NCBI RefSeq assembly: GCF_021730445.1
Contig: NZ_JADNRM010000001.1
Location: forward strand, 387,004-451,003
Direction of reading: 5' to 3'
DNA from: Phocaeicola faecalis
GTDB lineage: Bacteria > Bacteroidota > Bacteroidia > Bacteroidales > Bacteroidaceae
DNA: 64,000 nt
The translations under genes and the position numbers were made by a program. This document shows, one piece after another, positions 15,114 through 24,700 of the stretch. Position 1 is the stretch's first letter. Each line of letters starts with the position of its first letter. The notes below the pieces were generated by a model. It ran no database searches. It saw nothing but the letters and a program-made list of their open reading frames with translations, and was not told the origin of the DNA.

Positions 15114-16498
15114 GTCAGTTTTAGACCTGTGATAATAGGATTATGGTCTGAATAACGATAAGGATTGGATTGATAAAAGGACGTATATTGATATTCAAAA
15201 TAGACCGGTTCACTCGCATTAATATCCCAAGGTGCAGCACCGGTCACCTGCCCAGTCAATGTGGAGGAACTAAGAGAATGATCCAAGTAACCTACCTCAC
15301 CCTGATAAACATAACTCCATCTGTCAGGAGCATACTTTTGCAATTCGTTAGTATAACCGGCCTCCGTAAATATGCGTACCGGATCTTCATTGGAATAACT
15401 GTTCAAATCTCCTACCACCAACACATCAGTGTCGCCGTAATAATTCTTCAGATTTTCATACGTAGCCAAGCAATCCTTAGCCTCTTGCACCCGTCGAAAA
15501 TTGAACTGAGACTGACCATCCTGCTGATCTTTATCACCTCCGGTAGCATTATTGCCTGACTTGGATTTAAAATGGTTCATGGCCAGAATCACTCTGCTGC
15601 CATTCTCTTTCAACTCGAAGCATTGAGCCACATGACGAAGGGGCAGATATGTGCCTCCATAAGTTTTAAACTCCATGTAAGGAGATACCTTTTCTGTATT
15701 GTAAATAAAAGCATTCTTTGTATAACTCGTTATTTTCTTGTCGCCGCTGTCAATACCTCTGTATTTACCGGTTACGCCACACTCCTCATTCAATGCCTGT
15801 ACTAATTCATTGACCGAATAATCTCCCTCTTCTATTTCACAAACAGCATACACATCAGCATCCATTTCTTTCATCGCCGCCAATATTTTCTTCCGTTGCC
15901 TCTGAAAAGCGGCTTCATTTTTGGCCCCATTGCTATGTCCCCACATGGAAGGACTCGCCATATAATATTCAAGATTCATGCTGGCTACTTTCATATTATA
16001 TTTTCCCACCTCAGGCATTTGCGGGCGGTCATTCTTTTTTATAACCGGGCGGTCAGTAATAGTCAAAGCATAGTGATTCCCCGAAACAGACACCTTTCCT
16101 TTCAGATTCTCCAGCCTGGTTCCCACACGCAATGTATGGTTCTCGTCTGTCAATACAATGTCACCCGGAATTAGCAACAACTTATTTCTCATATTCTCTT
16201 CCAAAGCTTTTTTATAGTCTGAGCTACCCGGTGTCACTTTATCAGTAGGAGTCCGTAAAATTTGAGAAGAAAGAGTTATATTGCCTGTTGCCGACACTTT
16301 ATAGGTAGCAGTAACAAACATTGCATTTTTTAGCGTTACTTCCTTCCCGAGCAATTCATCTGTAAAATCTTCGGGAAATATATAAGCCTTTGTGACGGGT
16401 GCAGGTTCTGGTTCTAAAGCATCCTTTCCCTTACTACAAGATACCGCCAACAGGATTCCTGCTGTCCATATTATATTCTTAACGTTTAAAATCTTCAT
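15107..16498 (-). CDS. Extracellular EEP-family nuclease lipoprotein
   Basis: Two in-frame ATGs compete (16504, 16498); I choose 16498 because AAGGAG then lies 6 nt upstream. The 463-aa protein has a lipobox (LLAVSC, Cys21), an OB-fold-like N-terminal part (about 35-155) and an endonuclease/exonuclease/phosphatase domain (about 165-460). Catalytic residues are in place: N175 (ASMNLEYY), E221, H309 (MNHFKSKSG), D364/N366 (VVGDLNSY), D406-H407 (YLDHS) and D451-H452 (YSDHNP). The layout resembles secreted ExeM/NucH-type DNases. Last in a run of TonB receptor, lipoprotein and nuclease genes. Confidence 0.85.
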   Translation of the reverse strand: MKILNVKNIIWTAGILLAVSCSKGKDALEPEPAPVTKAYIFPEDFTDELLGKEVTLKNAMFVTATYKVSATGNITLSSQILRTPTDKVTPGSSDYKKALEENMRNKLLLIPGDIVLTDENHTLRVGTRLENLKGKVSVSGNHYALTITDRPVIKKNDRPQMPEVGKYNMKVASMNLEYYMASPSMWGHSNGAKNEAAFQRQRKKILAAMKEMDADVYAVCEIEEGDYSVNELVQALNEECGVTGKYRGIDSGDKKITSYTKNAFIYNTEKVSPYMEFKTYGGTYLPLRHVAQCFELKENGSRVILAMNHFKSKSGNNATGGDKDQQDGQSQFNFRRVQEAKDCLATYENLKNYYGDTDVLVVGDLNSYSNEDPVRIFTEAGYTNELQKYAPDRWSYVYQGEVGYLDHSLSSSTLTGQVTGAAPWDINASEPVYFEYQYTSFYQSNPYRYSDHNPIITGLKLTE

Positions 16499-16524
16499 AT
16501 ACATCTCCTTTCAATAAAAAAAGG

Positions 16525-16619
16525 GATGTGTCAAAACTTCCCTTTTATCGAAATCACCCTCGCTACAACAGCCTGTGGCGAGGGTGATTTTTAGTTTATG
16601 AGAGTTTCGACGCACCCTC
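16525..16619. mobile_element. Type B fold-back element, copy 3
   Basis: About 95 bp with termini GATGTGTCAAAACTT and GAGAGTTTCGACGCACC, and a 13-bp perfect central stem (AAATCACCCTCGC / GCGAGGGTGATTT). It sits inside the lipoprotein-nuclease intergenic gap, 15 bp before the nuclease ribosome-binding site, where it could lower downstream expression. Confidence 0.75.
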
Positions 16620-16642
16620 TACTTTTTCATTTCAACTCTTTA

Positions 16643-18526
16643 TTATTCAACCTTTTTCATTGAATCTTCCACATACTCAAACTTACCATTACCAATCACT
16701 TTATAAACGGCTGTCCAATTAATGTTGGAACTACCGTCATAAATTACAAAGTTTACAGTATAGGTAACATCAATACCGTCTACAGGAACAGCATCTGCAT
16801 GCATTTTCTCCAAAGCGGGGATAAATGCTTTCGGCAAACGAGCCATCACAGTTTCCGTAATCTTGGCGTCATCCATTCCTTCATAACCTTTGGCATACTG
16901 TTCGCGGAATTTGGCAGGACGCAAATCTATATTGTTCTGATATGCAGTAGCTCCGAAATAATATTCACTTCCGGTCGGAGAAGCATAGGTAGTGGTATAT
17001 CCATCACCTTTCTTGGAAATACCAAGTTCTTTTTGGTCGACATTTTCCCACACCCAATCTACTATAGCCTGATAATATGCAGATATATCAGCTTGGTCTC
17101 TACCATTCGGCAGGTTTACCACAACACTAGGATCGTAGTTCCATTTACCATTACTTTTTACATATTGTTCTGTTTTGGTTGTCATATAAGTATTCTTTCC
17201 CCAACGGGCATCGGCAGCAGAATAAATATATGAATCACTATAAGCCTTAACAGAACCGCTATAGTACTTATACACGATAATCTTTTCATCATCATTCAAA
17301 GGATAAGCCACCTTCTTCGCCAGATAAGCAGGTAAATAGTCCTCAGCCAAAACACTAGAGCTGAAGTTAAAGTTCTTGCCCGGTTCGCCCATTGCTGTAT
17401 AATCATCCGGTGTGAGTACAAATACATCCTCATCACTTACCACATCCCAACCTTTTGCCGATTTTTCATAGAAAGCATATTGAGGTTCAGACTTAACCAG
17501 AACCGGAATGTCATTTCCTACGATAATATTATCGAGCTGGTAAGTAGTTGATTTCTTATCCTCCCCATTACCTACATACTTAAATGCTACACAAACACTT
17601 TTGCCTTCATAGTCCTTCAGTTCAACAGTTCCTGCCGGAGCCATCGTACCATATCCTTTTACCGGTTCTTGAGGAAGAGTAAACTCTGCTGTAATATCAG
17701 TCCATGTAGCCTTTGATACATCTTTTCCATCAAAATCTGTCGAAATAAGAACTGACAAACAGTCCGCATTCCAATAGCCGACACAAACATCGAAAGCCAG
17801 TTTCTTCTTCGCATCGTCAATTTTAATAGACGGAGTCACCAGCCATGCTTCACAGGCTCCCTTTCCGTTTGCCGAATAACTGATATACTGATTATCACTA
17901 TAATTTTTCACAGACCATTTAGCCCCTCCTGTCGCATTGACATACCACTTACTGATAGAAGTCACATCACCACCTTTCAATGATTCAAAATCATACGAAA
18001 AGACAGGGTCATCCATTTTCTGCGGCACAGCATTCGCATTATAATTATATTCTGCAAACACATGGCTTCCTTCTTTTGCATCAGGAAAAGCGTTATTCAA
18101 AACCTTATATAATTTTGAAGTCGTCGACTTATTAAGATATGCTCCATAATATCCGGCCCCATGAACAATCTTATAATCATCATTCTTCAACTTATAATAA
18201 TCAATCTTATAAAACTTATCATGTTTCACCGACTTGTCTTCTTTATAATCGAATGTGATTTTAAAGCTGGAACCATCATCGGCTGAAGGATATTGCTTGG
18301 ACAACCAATCAGGCAAATAATTCTGAGCTTCATCTGCAGCAGAAAAATACTGATTAGTCTTCGGGTTACCTTTCAAAGAAGCCCAATCTGTAAATGTAAT
18401 AGCTCCCTTCTTTACATCAGTTGGCTTGCCAAAATCATCGAAGCCATCAAAGTTATCTTCATTATAGTCACAACCCACTAGAGCCAAGGCTATAAATGCA
18501 CTATATAATAATGTATACTTTTTCAT
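16643..18526 (-). CDS. Choice-of-anchor J domain surface lipoprotein
   Basis: A 627-aa lipoprotein (signal MKKYTLLYSAFIALALVGC, lipid Cys19 followed by DYNEDN, an acidic stretch resembling the Bacteroidetes surface-export signal). Residues about 175-340 form a jelly-roll of the choice-of-anchor J type: FSYDFESLKGGD, WYVNATGGAKWSVKNY, EAWLVTPSIKIDDAKKKLAF and TTYQLDNIIVG. The C-terminal third has repeated segments (YYQAIVDWVWENVDQKELG, YEGMDDAKITETVMARLP) that I do not recognise. It starts 19 bp after the TonB receptor stop, so it probably acts as its surface partner, in the place a SusD would take. Ligand unknown. Confidence 0.75.
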   Translation of the reverse strand: MKKYTLLYSAFIALALVGCDYNEDNFDGFDDFGKPTDVKKGAITFTDWASLKGNPKTNQYFSAADEAQNYLPDWLSKQYPSADDGSSFKITFDYKEDKSVKHDKFYKIDYYKLKNDDYKIVHGAGYYGAYLNKSTTSKLYKVLNNAFPDAKEGSHVFAEYNYNANAVPQKMDDPVFSYDFESLKGGDVTSISKWYVNATGGAKWSVKNYSDNQYISYSANGKGACEAWLVTPSIKIDDAKKKLAFDVCVGYWNADCLSVLISTDFDGKDVSKATWTDITAEFTLPQEPVKGYGTMAPAGTVELKDYEGKSVCVAFKYVGNGEDKKSTTYQLDNIIVGNDIPVLVKSEPQYAFYEKSAKGWDVVSDEDVFVLTPDDYTAMGEPGKNFNFSSSVLAEDYLPAYLAKKVAYPLNDDEKIIVYKYYSGSVKAYSDSYIYSAADARWGKNTYMTTKTEQYVKSNGKWNYDPSVVVNLPNGRDQADISAYYQAIVDWVWENVDQKELGISKKGDGYTTTYASPTGSEYYFGATAYQNNIDLRPAKFREQYAKGYEGMDDAKITETVMARLPKAFIPALEKMHADAVPVDGIDVTYTVNFVIYDGSSNINWTAVYKVIGNGKFEYVEDSMKKVE

Positions 18527-18545
18527 TATTTATCGCTTTTAGAAT

Positions 18546-21275
18546 TTAGAAATTAATCTTCAATCGCAATGAGTATGTACGTCCAAAAGCATAGAATACA
18601 CCATAAGCATTCTGCCATGTACCGTCTGCATCTGTTGCATTTACAATATATTCCTGATTGAACAAGTTATTAATGTTGCCATACAGTGTAGCCTTACAAC
18701 TACCGATATTAAAACGATAGCTTGCATTAAAGTCAAACTGGCCTCCTGAAGGTATCTTCCAAGGATCTTTAAACGTCTTTACTCCACCTACAACCAAACT
18801 ACTTCCACTCAATGCAAAGTCTGCATAGTTGTTTGCATAGAAGTTATAATCCAAGCCTGCCCGGAAACCATCAAGGAACTTCACTGTAGCCCCCAATGCA
18901 CCAGTCAATTGCGCAGAGTCGCCTACCTTCACTCCCTTCAACTGAACTTCAGACTTAGCATGATCAGGCGCATATATATCAGAAGCAATCGTACCCTTCA
19001 AATCAGCCAAAGGCTGTCCTTGTCCATTATAATAATATCCGGTAGCATTACTATCCCACTGCCAATCACCTACAGAAAGCATACCATTAATAGTCAACCA
19101 ACGAGTCGGCTCTGCAACGAAATCAAGTTCTACACCCATGTGGCGTGCATCAACACCTTGCATATTAATGCTATAACGATCTACCGGGTTACTATTTTCA
19201 TCCAAAATATCGCCACCCTTTGTCATCGTCTTATCCATCCAACGGGTATAATATGCATTCAAATTGACATTCAACCAAGAAGAACGATATCCATAACCTA
19301 ATTCTGCAGAGAATACTTTCTCATTCACGGCATTGGGATTGGTGGCATTACTTACTGCTGCCGACAAGAAAGCGCCATACGAGAAGAATGGAGCACGGCT
19401 GATATAACCGACATTAGCAAACACATTATGGTGATCAGTAATATTAAAGTTTGCACCACCCTTGGCCGTCCAACCAATGAAGTTTACAGTTTCCGATTCA
19501 GCATGCTGCTTGTCATAATAAAGACGGTCATAACGCCAATAACCGGTATTGGAAATAGAACCTGCCAAGAAAGCACTTAATTTATCTTTATTGTATTCTG
19601 CTTGTGCAAATACTCCTTCCTGCATAACATATCCATCATAGTCACGGTAAACCACATCACCTACGGTCAATTTCTCATACTTCCAGTTAGGATCTGCAGC
19701 CGCTGCATTATTGACAGCTTTTACATTTTTACGTGAATCATAATCTACATAATATTCACCACCATAAAGATCATTCAACTCATTGGTATGAGTACCTTTA
19801 TAATAACGGAAGTCTACTCCGCCATAAAAATCAATATTCTCGTTTAACTTCGTAGTGAAAGTCGACAATAAACCGTACCAGTTATGGTAGTTTTTAGACT
19901 TCGACATAGCCAACATAGAACCGTTTTCACTCTGCTCATTGAGTTCCTGAATCTTATCATACGCAAATGTACCATCTGCATTGCGGAATTTTGTAGTCAG
20001 CTTACCATAAGAAGCGCCACGCCAATCTGTATAAGAATAACCAAACTCAGAGTTTCCTTGTCCGTTATAACCATTACCGCGGCCAATAGAAACATAAGCG
20101 ACAGTACTCAAAGTAGATTTGTCATTTATCTGCCATTGATGGTTTAATGAAATCTGAGGCTTGTGGTATTCATTATAATTGGAAGATTTGCGTTCGCCGT
20201 TCTTTCCGAAACCATAAGATGGATTATAACGATATTCACTTTTGCCTTTCATATATTTCTTCACTTCCTGCCAACCCTGAATAGTCAAGCCGTCATAACT
20301 GCTACTACGCTGATAGTGGCTTTGAGGTGCACCAAAGGCAGTAAATGACAATTGATGAGCATCATTTAATTTCTTAGAGATATTAAGAAAATAGTTATAA
20401 CCTTCAAAGTCTGTACCTTGGATATAACCATCGCCCCATTTCTTTCCTCCTAGTAAACTGATGGCCCATCCTCCTTTCATCATACCTGTAGAAACAGAGA
20501 ACAAAATGCTGTTCATGCCATCGTTACCCATACCATAAGAAATAGAACCGCCTTTTTTAGCGTCTGTAGAGCGAGTTACAATATTTAAAGAACCACCGAC
20601 AGAAGGAACTGATACCTTAGAAGCTCCCAATCCACGCTGCACCTGTGTGCTGCGAGTGACATCACTCAAACCAGCCCAATTACTAAAGTAAACGCCACCC
20701 CATTCCATATCGTTTACAGGAACACCGTTTACCATAACTGCAATATTTTCTGTTTTGAAACCACGCAAGTTAATATCCGAATCACCGTAACCACCACCTT
20801 GTTTTGTGGCATATACTCCTGGAGTTGATTTTAATATCTCAGGAAATTCCATAGTACCGAGCTTCTCTTCGATGAATTCCGGTGCTACGGTAGATACAGC
20901 CACCGGAGTTTTACGAGCTACGGCAATGGATGAAGTCACCACAACATCCCCCAAAGTATGAGTATCCAAATCCATTTTGACTACTCCCAAATTTACTTCA
21001 CCCCGCTGAGTTAGTTTAACAGACTTATCCAAGTAACCTAAATACTTAAATTCAATTGTTGCTTTAGCTGAAGTCACTTTCAATGTGAAGTTACCTTCAT
21101 AGTCTGTAACAGTACCCAAGCCAGTACCGCCTACCGTAACAGTTGCACCAATCAATGGCTCATTGTTTTCGGCATCTACCACTGTTCCTTTTACCGTTGC
21201 CTGCGCACCAGCAGTAGCAGCAAAACACAATGTTAAGACTGCTAACATGAGGAAATGCTTTAGATGATTTCTCAT
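18546..21275 (-). CDS. TonB-dependent receptor with N-terminal CarboxypepD_reg-like domain
   Basis: A 909-aa outer-membrane receptor. Signal peptide to about residue 24 (LTLCFAATAGAQA); a carboxypeptidase-regulatory-like domain follows (VKGTVVDAENNEPLIGATVT), then the plug with GGYGDSDINLRGF and VMVNGVPVNDMEWGG, and a 22-strand-type barrel ending in YSLRLKINF. It imports a ligand using TonB energy. No susD gene is adjacent; instead the downstream genes encode an anchor-J lipoprotein and a nuclease lipoprotein. The trio suggests uptake of nucleic-acid breakdown products, which is inference. A -7 box lies at 21329. Confidence 0.9.
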   Translation of the reverse strand: MRNHLKHFLMLAVLTLCFAATAGAQATVKGTVVDAENNEPLIGATVTVGGTGLGTVTDYEGNFTLKVTSAKATIEFKYLGYLDKSVKLTQRGEVNLGVVKMDLDTHTLGDVVVTSSIAVARKTPVAVSTVAPEFIEEKLGTMEFPEILKSTPGVYATKQGGGYGDSDINLRGFKTENIAVMVNGVPVNDMEWGGVYFSNWAGLSDVTRSTQVQRGLGASKVSVPSVGGSLNIVTRSTDAKKGGSISYGMGNDGMNSILFSVSTGMMKGGWAISLLGGKKWGDGYIQGTDFEGYNYFLNISKKLNDAHQLSFTAFGAPQSHYQRSSSYDGLTIQGWQEVKKYMKGKSEYRYNPSYGFGKNGERKSSNYNEYHKPQISLNHQWQINDKSTLSTVAYVSIGRGNGYNGQGNSEFGYSYTDWRGASYGKLTTKFRNADGTFAYDKIQELNEQSENGSMLAMSKSKNYHNWYGLLSTFTTKLNENIDFYGGVDFRYYKGTHTNELNDLYGGEYYVDYDSRKNVKAVNNAAAADPNWKYEKLTVGDVVYRDYDGYVMQEGVFAQAEYNKDKLSAFLAGSISNTGYWRYDRLYYDKQHAESETVNFIGWTAKGGANFNITDHHNVFANVGYISRAPFFSYGAFLSAAVSNATNPNAVNEKVFSAELGYGYRSSWLNVNLNAYYTRWMDKTMTKGGDILDENSNPVDRYSINMQGVDARHMGVELDFVAEPTRWLTINGMLSVGDWQWDSNATGYYYNGQGQPLADLKGTIASDIYAPDHAKSEVQLKGVKVGDSAQLTGALGATVKFLDGFRAGLDYNFYANNYADFALSGSSLVVGGVKTFKDPWKIPSGGQFDFNASYRFNIGSCKATLYGNINNLFNQEYIVNATDADGTWQNAYGVFYAFGRTYSLRLKINF

Positions 21276-21328
21276 AATTTTGTTTTTGATTAATAGTTAA
21301 TAGTTAGTTAGAAACACTAAATAGATAA

Positions 21329-21336
21329 CAAAGGTA
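21329..21336 (-). promoter_or_regulatory. -7 box (TACCTTTG) for the TonB receptor operon
   Basis: The reverse strand reads TACCTTTG (TAnnTTTG), 53 bp upstream of the receptor start at 21275. Confidence 0.5.
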
Positions 21337-21555
21337 GAAATTATATTCATATTAATTGCATTAATATTGCAATAATTAAAGGAGGTATGCGGATTTTCCC
21401 AAGGAGTATTAAGATTGTATTACATTTGCTAATGACCACAACTAATACTTCTTTTACTGTATAGTGACCCACACACTTGAAAAAGCACTTCCGTTTATGC
21501 GGTTGAATGTCTTCTATCCGCTCTTCCGACATGGTTATCCCACAAAAAAAGGGAG

Positions 21556-21697
21556 GTGTGTCAAAACTAAAATGCCTATCCAATCGTCAGCTGTAGGGGC
21601 AGGGTTTGCCTGCCCGAAGACACAAAGTAAACTGTTTTCGGGCGAGCGAACCTCGCCCCTACGAACAAAACGACAGTATTATTCACATTTTGACACA
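21556..21697. mobile_element. Type A MITE-like fold-back element, copy 2 (inverted)
   Basis: About 142 bp, reverse orientation relative to copy 1. Termini GTGTGTCAAAAC / TTTTGACACAA continue outward as AAAAAAAGGGAG and CCCCCTTTTTA, so the inverted repeat spans about 20 bp on each side. The core has the same two G+C-rich hairpins. It lies in the gap between the two TonB receptor genes. Confidence 0.8.
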
Positions 21698-21736
21698 ACC
21701 CCCTTTTTAGGAGTCCATCAATACGATGGAAGCAAA

Positions 21737-24700
21737 TTAATTAAAAAGATAACGGACGCTGAACTGCACTGAATAAGTAGAATTTAAACTCATATAATCA
21801 GAATGTACAGAAGTCAGACGCTTACCATTGTTCTGCTGGAACTGATAAGCTCCGTTTTTATAGCTTAACAAAGCATCATTATTAATCTTTTTATAAGTTC
21901 CCCATTTACTGTTCAGGAGATTCAAGAAATTCTTAATATCAACTCCAACTTGCAACGTATTGCGTTTTCCGCCGATATTCATATAGAAGTCTTGCATAAA
22001 CTTCAAATCCAGCTGATGATGCCAAGGCATTACTGCACCGCCACGCTCGGTATATTTACCTTTGCGTCCTTTCAGATAACTGTCATTATTAATATAGTTC
22101 CAGAAATCATCTCTTTGCATATCTGCTGTATAAGCCATCTTCTTGCCATTATCATCTTTAACTTCTGTTGCTTCGAAATTCCATGAATCCAATTCGTTGC
22201 GAGAAGCCGGAATGTAAAGCAAACTGTTGGCTTTGTCACCTAACACATTGCTTGAGAAGGTATAAGTATGACGAGCGCCACCATATCCCCAGCCATCATA
22301 ACCGGTATTCATTCCTTCGTAAATCAAAGAAATGGCAGAAGCAAAATGCTTGGCATATTCCTTACGGTATCCCACAGAAGCAATTATACGATGAGGAGAA
22401 ACGTAATTTCCGAAGCCTAATTCGTGAGCATTAATCGGGTCAATAGAATACATATTGTTTTTATATGCAGAACTGACTTGGTCGCCCACACCATCTCCAT
22501 ACGACTTAGCACAAGCATGAGTGTAAGCCACTGACATATTCAAACCAAAATCAAATCGCTTTGCCAACTGTGCTGTAATAGAATAATAATATGCACCATG
22601 AGGGCCGTTCTCCAGCAGATAAGCGTCTTGTACACCGGGGTACTGACCTAGTTTATGACGCACATCATTATCGTTTAAGGCAACGGTTTCATCACTTACA
22701 TAATAGTGAGGATTGGAAACCACCACCGTTTGCAGGTCTTTATTAAAGATACCTTCTAACGTGAAATCAATGTCACCCGGCAGTTTGGCATCAAAAGCCA
22801 AAGACGTTTTCCAAGTTGTGGGCATTGTCAAGTCTTTATCCAGAATGGTTGACTGATTGGAAGCCTTTAACTCTTTCGGCTTAAAGTTTCCTCCGTAAAG
22901 CTCTTGAAGCAAAGCTTTTCTATCCGAACCATGGAAGCTGGGAATAACTCCTGTAGCTTCTTCTCTCTTATTGAAGAAATAGCTGGTTTGTCCCACATTT
23001 GAATTTCCTACTGTCGAAACCAACCATACAAAAGGCATACGTCCGACATATATACCGGTACCGCCACGAAGCACATATTTGCGTTCTCCGGTCATATCCC
23101 AGTTAAAACCTACACGTGGAGATACGGTAATTTTTGCATCAGGAAGCTGATCGGTCGAATAATGGATTCCATTATAACTTTGCTCTGCAAAGTCCTTATT
23201 ATAATTATCTTTTAAAGAAGGATAAACAGGCAACTCAAAACGGATACCGGCGGTCAGCTTAAAGTTATCGCTGATATTCATCTGATCCTGCAAATATAAT
23301 GAATGTTGCATGGTAGTCATTTTAGCCATAAACTGAGATAAATCTTCAGAGTTGGAATGCATCATACCAAATGCAGCCGGCTGACGATTGTTTACAAAAT
23401 CATCCCATGATGAATATACATAATATCCATTACCTGCCTGCTGAAATCCATTGACGGCTTTGTTGTGTTCAAACTGATAACCTAAAACGAAGTTGTGGAT
23501 ACCCATATTATAAGAAGCTTCGTCCGTTACTACCCATGTCTTGGCCTGTCCCAAGTTACCTACCGTAAATACATCCGGACCGAAAGTAGCATATAAAGCA
23601 CCATTTTCGAGAATATCCACAGTCGGGAAGTTGAGGTCGCCTTCGTAACTGCGAGGCTCATCCTGGAAAGAGTATGTGGCACGTAATACATTATTCAATC
23701 TTCCTTCCAACCACTTAGAGTTCCATTCGGCAGCATACGAAGTAAAGTTGTACTCCTTAAAATAACGGGCACTTTCAAAATACAAAGACCCTGCTTTGCC
23801 ACGACCTGAACCTTTTGAAATACCATCTCCACCGGGATAAATATCATTGGCGTAAAGAGGAGAAGTAGATGAAGAAGGACCTGAGTTGTCTTTAGAATGA
23901 GCACGGGTGAAACGGACATTCAATTTATGGTTATCATTAATATTCCAATCCACACGGGCTACTACTTTATAAGCCGGAGTCTTGATAGAGTAATTTTGAT
24001 AACGACCCGGATTATAATTATATTTCTCCATTAAATAACTGCTCATATTATCCATACCTATCCAAGTGCGTCCACTTGCATCGGTTGTAGTGGTAGCAAA
24101 AGGACGATGAACAACATCATCAAAGTTAACCTGAGAAGCATCGGTACGTGCAATAGCTGTCGGACCGGCACTCACGTTGTCCTCATATTCCCCATTCACA
24201 AAGAAAAACAATTTATTCTTAATGATAGCGCCACCAAGACTTGCACCATAAGTGTAATATTGAGATTTCTCCACATTTAAATTGGTATCTCCGATATGGT
24301 CTCCTTTCAGACTTTCATTAGACAAATAAGTATAAACTGTTCCCTTGAAGTCGTTTGTACCACTCTTGGTTACGGCGTTGATGGCACCTCCCGTAAATCC
24401 GCTTTGGCGCACATCATATGGAGTAACCGAAATGGAAACCTGTTCCAGCGCATCCAAAGAGATAGGAGAACCACCTCCCGGCAAATTCGAACCGATACCA
24501 AATGCATTGCTGAATGCCGCACCGTCGACTGTTACATACGATTGACGATAGTTACCACCGCCCACAGCAAAACCCGATCCGGTGGTATTGGCTCCCTGAG
24601 GAGTAAGACGCATCACATCATTCAGACTACGACTCACGGTCGGCACCAAAGACATACGTTCACTTCCAATATTGGTTACGGCTCCGGCACGGTCGGACTT

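Noticed and set aside
21464..21772. 102-aa ORF across the type A element (and the 142-aa reverse ORF at 11665-12093)
   Set aside because: These reading frames run through the inverted repeats of the element and differ between copies. The element has no credible coding capacity.
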